Positions 62,655 through 64,000 of a DNA stretch of 64,000 nt are shown here, piece by piece. This DNA comes from an uncultured Paracoccaceae bacterium (lineage in GTDB: Bacteria > Pseudomonadota > Alphaproteobacteria > Rhodobacterales > Rhodobacteraceae). The stretch spans positions 1,054,001 to 1,118,000 of the forward strand of contig CALSOO010000004.1 in NCBI GenBank assembly GCA_943787985.1, read 5' to 3'. The translations under genes were made by a program, and so were the position numbers. The notes beneath the pieces are model-generated. The model was not told the DNA's origin. It saw only the letters and a program-made list of their open reading frames with translations, and did no database searches. Position 1 is the stretch's first letter, and each line of letters starts with the position of its first letter.

Positions 62655-64000
62655 TTAAAGTCCAAGGGCATTCAAAATCTTCAAAAGCCAGTCCAGTTTT
62701 TCAGGAGATGCAGTCGCAAGGTTGCGCAAACTTGTTGTGATGCCCAGCAAGTAACTTGTGGCGGCGATTCCCAAAGTAGTAATTCCCGTTACAGCGGCAT
62801 TCACAATAACCTTTTTGAGACCTGACCATGTGTCCGACGTGATCTCACCTGCTTCTTGACGTATCCATTTGAGGACTGGCATCGCTTTGGTCAAAACAGT
62901 GCCTGCCCAATTGCTTAAAGAAGCGATCAGTCCTGTTGCGACAATGGAGTCTTCTTTGTCTTCTTCGAGACTGTCGGCCTGATCGGTGAGTTCGGCGGCA
63001 ATGGCGGGATCAAACGCGTCGTCGTCCAACAAATCTGACGTGATTTCGCGGGTTTCAGTCAGAGTTGCTTCGATGCTTTCTGGTGAAGGCGGGGATGTAA
63101 GGGCTGCGTCGCGGTAGCTGCGCCATTCCTCAAAACGCTCCAGAAACAGCGCAAGGGCGGCTGCGAATTCAATGATGTCGTCTGCGTCCTCATCCATGAG
63201 AATCTCAGGGGCGCGTTGCGAGAGGCGAATAATACGGTAACCGTGTGTGCCAGCCGCGATCGGGTTCATAGCATCAAAATCTGCCCCCATTGCCGTTTCA
63301 AAGCGGCCAAGCGCTTTTGAAAGGCGCGGCATGGCATTGCCGATACGGTCCCGCTGATCTGCGAGGTCCGCAAGGTAGTCGCGCAAGGCGTCCCAACCCT
63401 GATGCGCCAAAAGGCTCCCGTCCGGGTCAAGGTGGTCACCGGGCATGGCCGGGCGCAAAACCCCGTTGTCTTCGACAACTTGTAGCGGCGCAGGGCGACC
63501 CATCGGAATATCCGTTTGCGCATCTATAGGGCGGGGGTCAACGGCGGATGGCAACTCCCAAGGCAACGGCGCGGGATAGGGGGGCAACGTCTTGAGATAG
63601 GCGCGCGTCTGGTCTGTGCGCGTTTTTTTGTCCTTAATTTCGCTCAGACGTTTCAGCTCTGCATCCGCGCGCGTTGCAGGCGTGTCTGAAAATCTCAAAC
63701 CACCAAGCGAGCCTGTTCCAAGGTGTTCCAAGTCCTTTATCGGTCGCAAGTCGGCGATGTTTGTTCGGTCGAGGGTGAGGGTCTGCAATGCGGTGAGCGC
63801 TTGCAGGGGTGCAATGTCGGAGATGTTTGTTCGGTCGAGGTAGAGCCTTTGCAATGCAGTGAGCGTTTGCAGGGGGGCAATGTCGGAGATGTTTGTGTGG
63901 TTGAGGTAGAGGTCTTGCAATGCGGTGAGCGTTTGCAGGGGCGCAATGTCGGAGATGTTTGTTTGGCTGAGGTGGAGGGTCTGCAATGCGGTGAGCGTTT
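62655..64000 (-). CDS. Leucine-rich-repeat protein, 5' part beyond the window
   Basis: Visible are the last ~3.5 repeats of a 22-residue LRR (LQTLTALQDLYLNHTNISDIAP and variants, internalin/SDS22-like), a GTGSLGGLRFSDTPATRADAE cap, a long charged middle region with DADDIIEFAAALALFLERFEE, and C-terminal hydrophobic helices (VTGITTLGIAATSYLLGI). No signal peptide can be judged because the N-terminus is missing. Similar proteins mediate protein binding; the partner is unknown. Confidence 0.85.
   Translation of the reverse strand, partial: TLTALQTLHLSQTNISDIAPLQTLTALQDLYLNHTNISDIAPLQTLTALQRLYLDRTNISDIAPLQALTALQTLTLDRTNIADLRPIKDLEHLGTGSLGGLRFSDTPATRADAELKRLSEIKDKKTRTDQTRAYLKTLPPYPAPLPWELPSAVDPRPIDAQTDIPMGRPAPLQVVEDNGVLRPAMPGDHLDPDGSLLAHQGWDALRDYLADLADQRDRIGNAMPRLSKALGRFETAMGADFDAMNPIAAGTHGYRIIRLSQRAPEILMDEDADDIIEFAAALALFLERFEEWRSYRDAALTSPPSPESIEATLTETREITSDLLDDDAFDPAIAAELTDQADSLEEDKEDSIVATGLIASLSNWAGTVLTKAMPVLKWIRQEAGEITSDTWSGLKKVIVNAAVTGITTLGIAATSYLLGITTSLRNLATASPEKLDWLLKILNALGL
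63770..64000 (-). repeat. 66-bp tandem DNA repeats coding LRR units
   Basis: Near-identical 66-bp units, each containing GTGAGCG-TTGCAGGGG and CAATGTCGGAGATGTTTGT, follow one another to the window edge. Only a few bases per unit differ, mostly in the exposed LRR positions. This points to recent duplication or conversion between units. Confidence 0.85.

Noticed and set aside
1..64000. CRISPR array, rRNA operon or replication origin
   Set aside because: No regularly spaced repeat-spacer series, rRNA sequence or DnaA-box cluster was seen. The LRR repeats are coding and have no spacers.

Overview
The window looks like a chromosome segment of a marine Roseobacter-group alphaproteobacterium (Rhodobacteraceae). 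This is inferred from gene content, not from a database search. Pointers are a DUF4167 protein, the rsmA-pdxA-surA-lptD-lptG-lptF outer-membrane block, a TRAP transporter with malonate genes, a methyltetrahydrofolate methyltransferase plus MetF pair, a fused alpha/beta 2-oxo acid dehydrogenase E1, small sulfotransferase-like proteins and an EnvZ-like kinase. The DNA is moderately GC-rich.

Layout. 1-14.5 kb: a truncated macro-like gene, a frameshifted Gly-rich DUF533 gene, an EamA exporter, selO, a tightly packed GNAT/GrpB/nucleoside hydrolase operon, a sulfotransferase-like gene, mazG, an amidohydrolase plus two agmatinase-family genes, prfA-prmC and a DUF4167 gene. 14.5-22 kb: a leftward operon with 4-bp start/stop overlaps for rRNA dimethylation, PLP synthesis, outer-membrane protein folding and LPS export. 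22-31.7 kb: pepA, holC, an aspartic protease, marC, an ABC-F gene, ndk, a TfoX-like gene, aldose epimerase and the fused E1. 31.7-33.35 kb: a graveyard of IS3-family pieces, with a full-length but decayed IS inserted into an older IS remnant (4-bp CGTT target duplication). 33.35-37.5 kb: a chemotaxis cluster (hypothetical, cheY, cheW, cheA, cheY, STAS) ending at the IS graveyard. 37.7-42.9 kb: one-carbon genes, a sulfotransferase, Ppx/GppA and RlmE. 43.5-50 kb: a malonate uptake and use operon (TRAP dctPQM, malonyl-CoA decarboxylase, malonyl-CoA synthetase) with a divergent GntR regulator and a perfect TTGTATACAA palindrome between them.

50.0-59.25 kb is an accessory island. It starts with a truncated IS21 element (istB intact, istA cut), continues with a phage packaging module (small terminase, a Cys/His mini-protein, large terminase in two overlapping frames) that has no portal or capsid genes here, then a PD-(D/E)XK-like protein, then a decayed restriction-modification pair. 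The pair is a BfiI-like PLD-fold nuclease with one in-frame TAA and a convergent N6-adenine methyltransferase with a frameshift. The island ends next to a tRNA-Asn gene. 59.4-64 kb returns to core genes: a metallo-beta-lactamase-fold hydrolase, a histidine kinase, a thioesterase, tRNA-Asp, a pair of 34-bp intergenic repeats, and a leucine-rich-repeat protein running off the right edge.

The most interesting part is the 50-59 kb island: a terminase-only phage module joined to a metal-independent-type restriction system in which both enzymes carry single lesions. All functions are read from motifs; no database search was possible.
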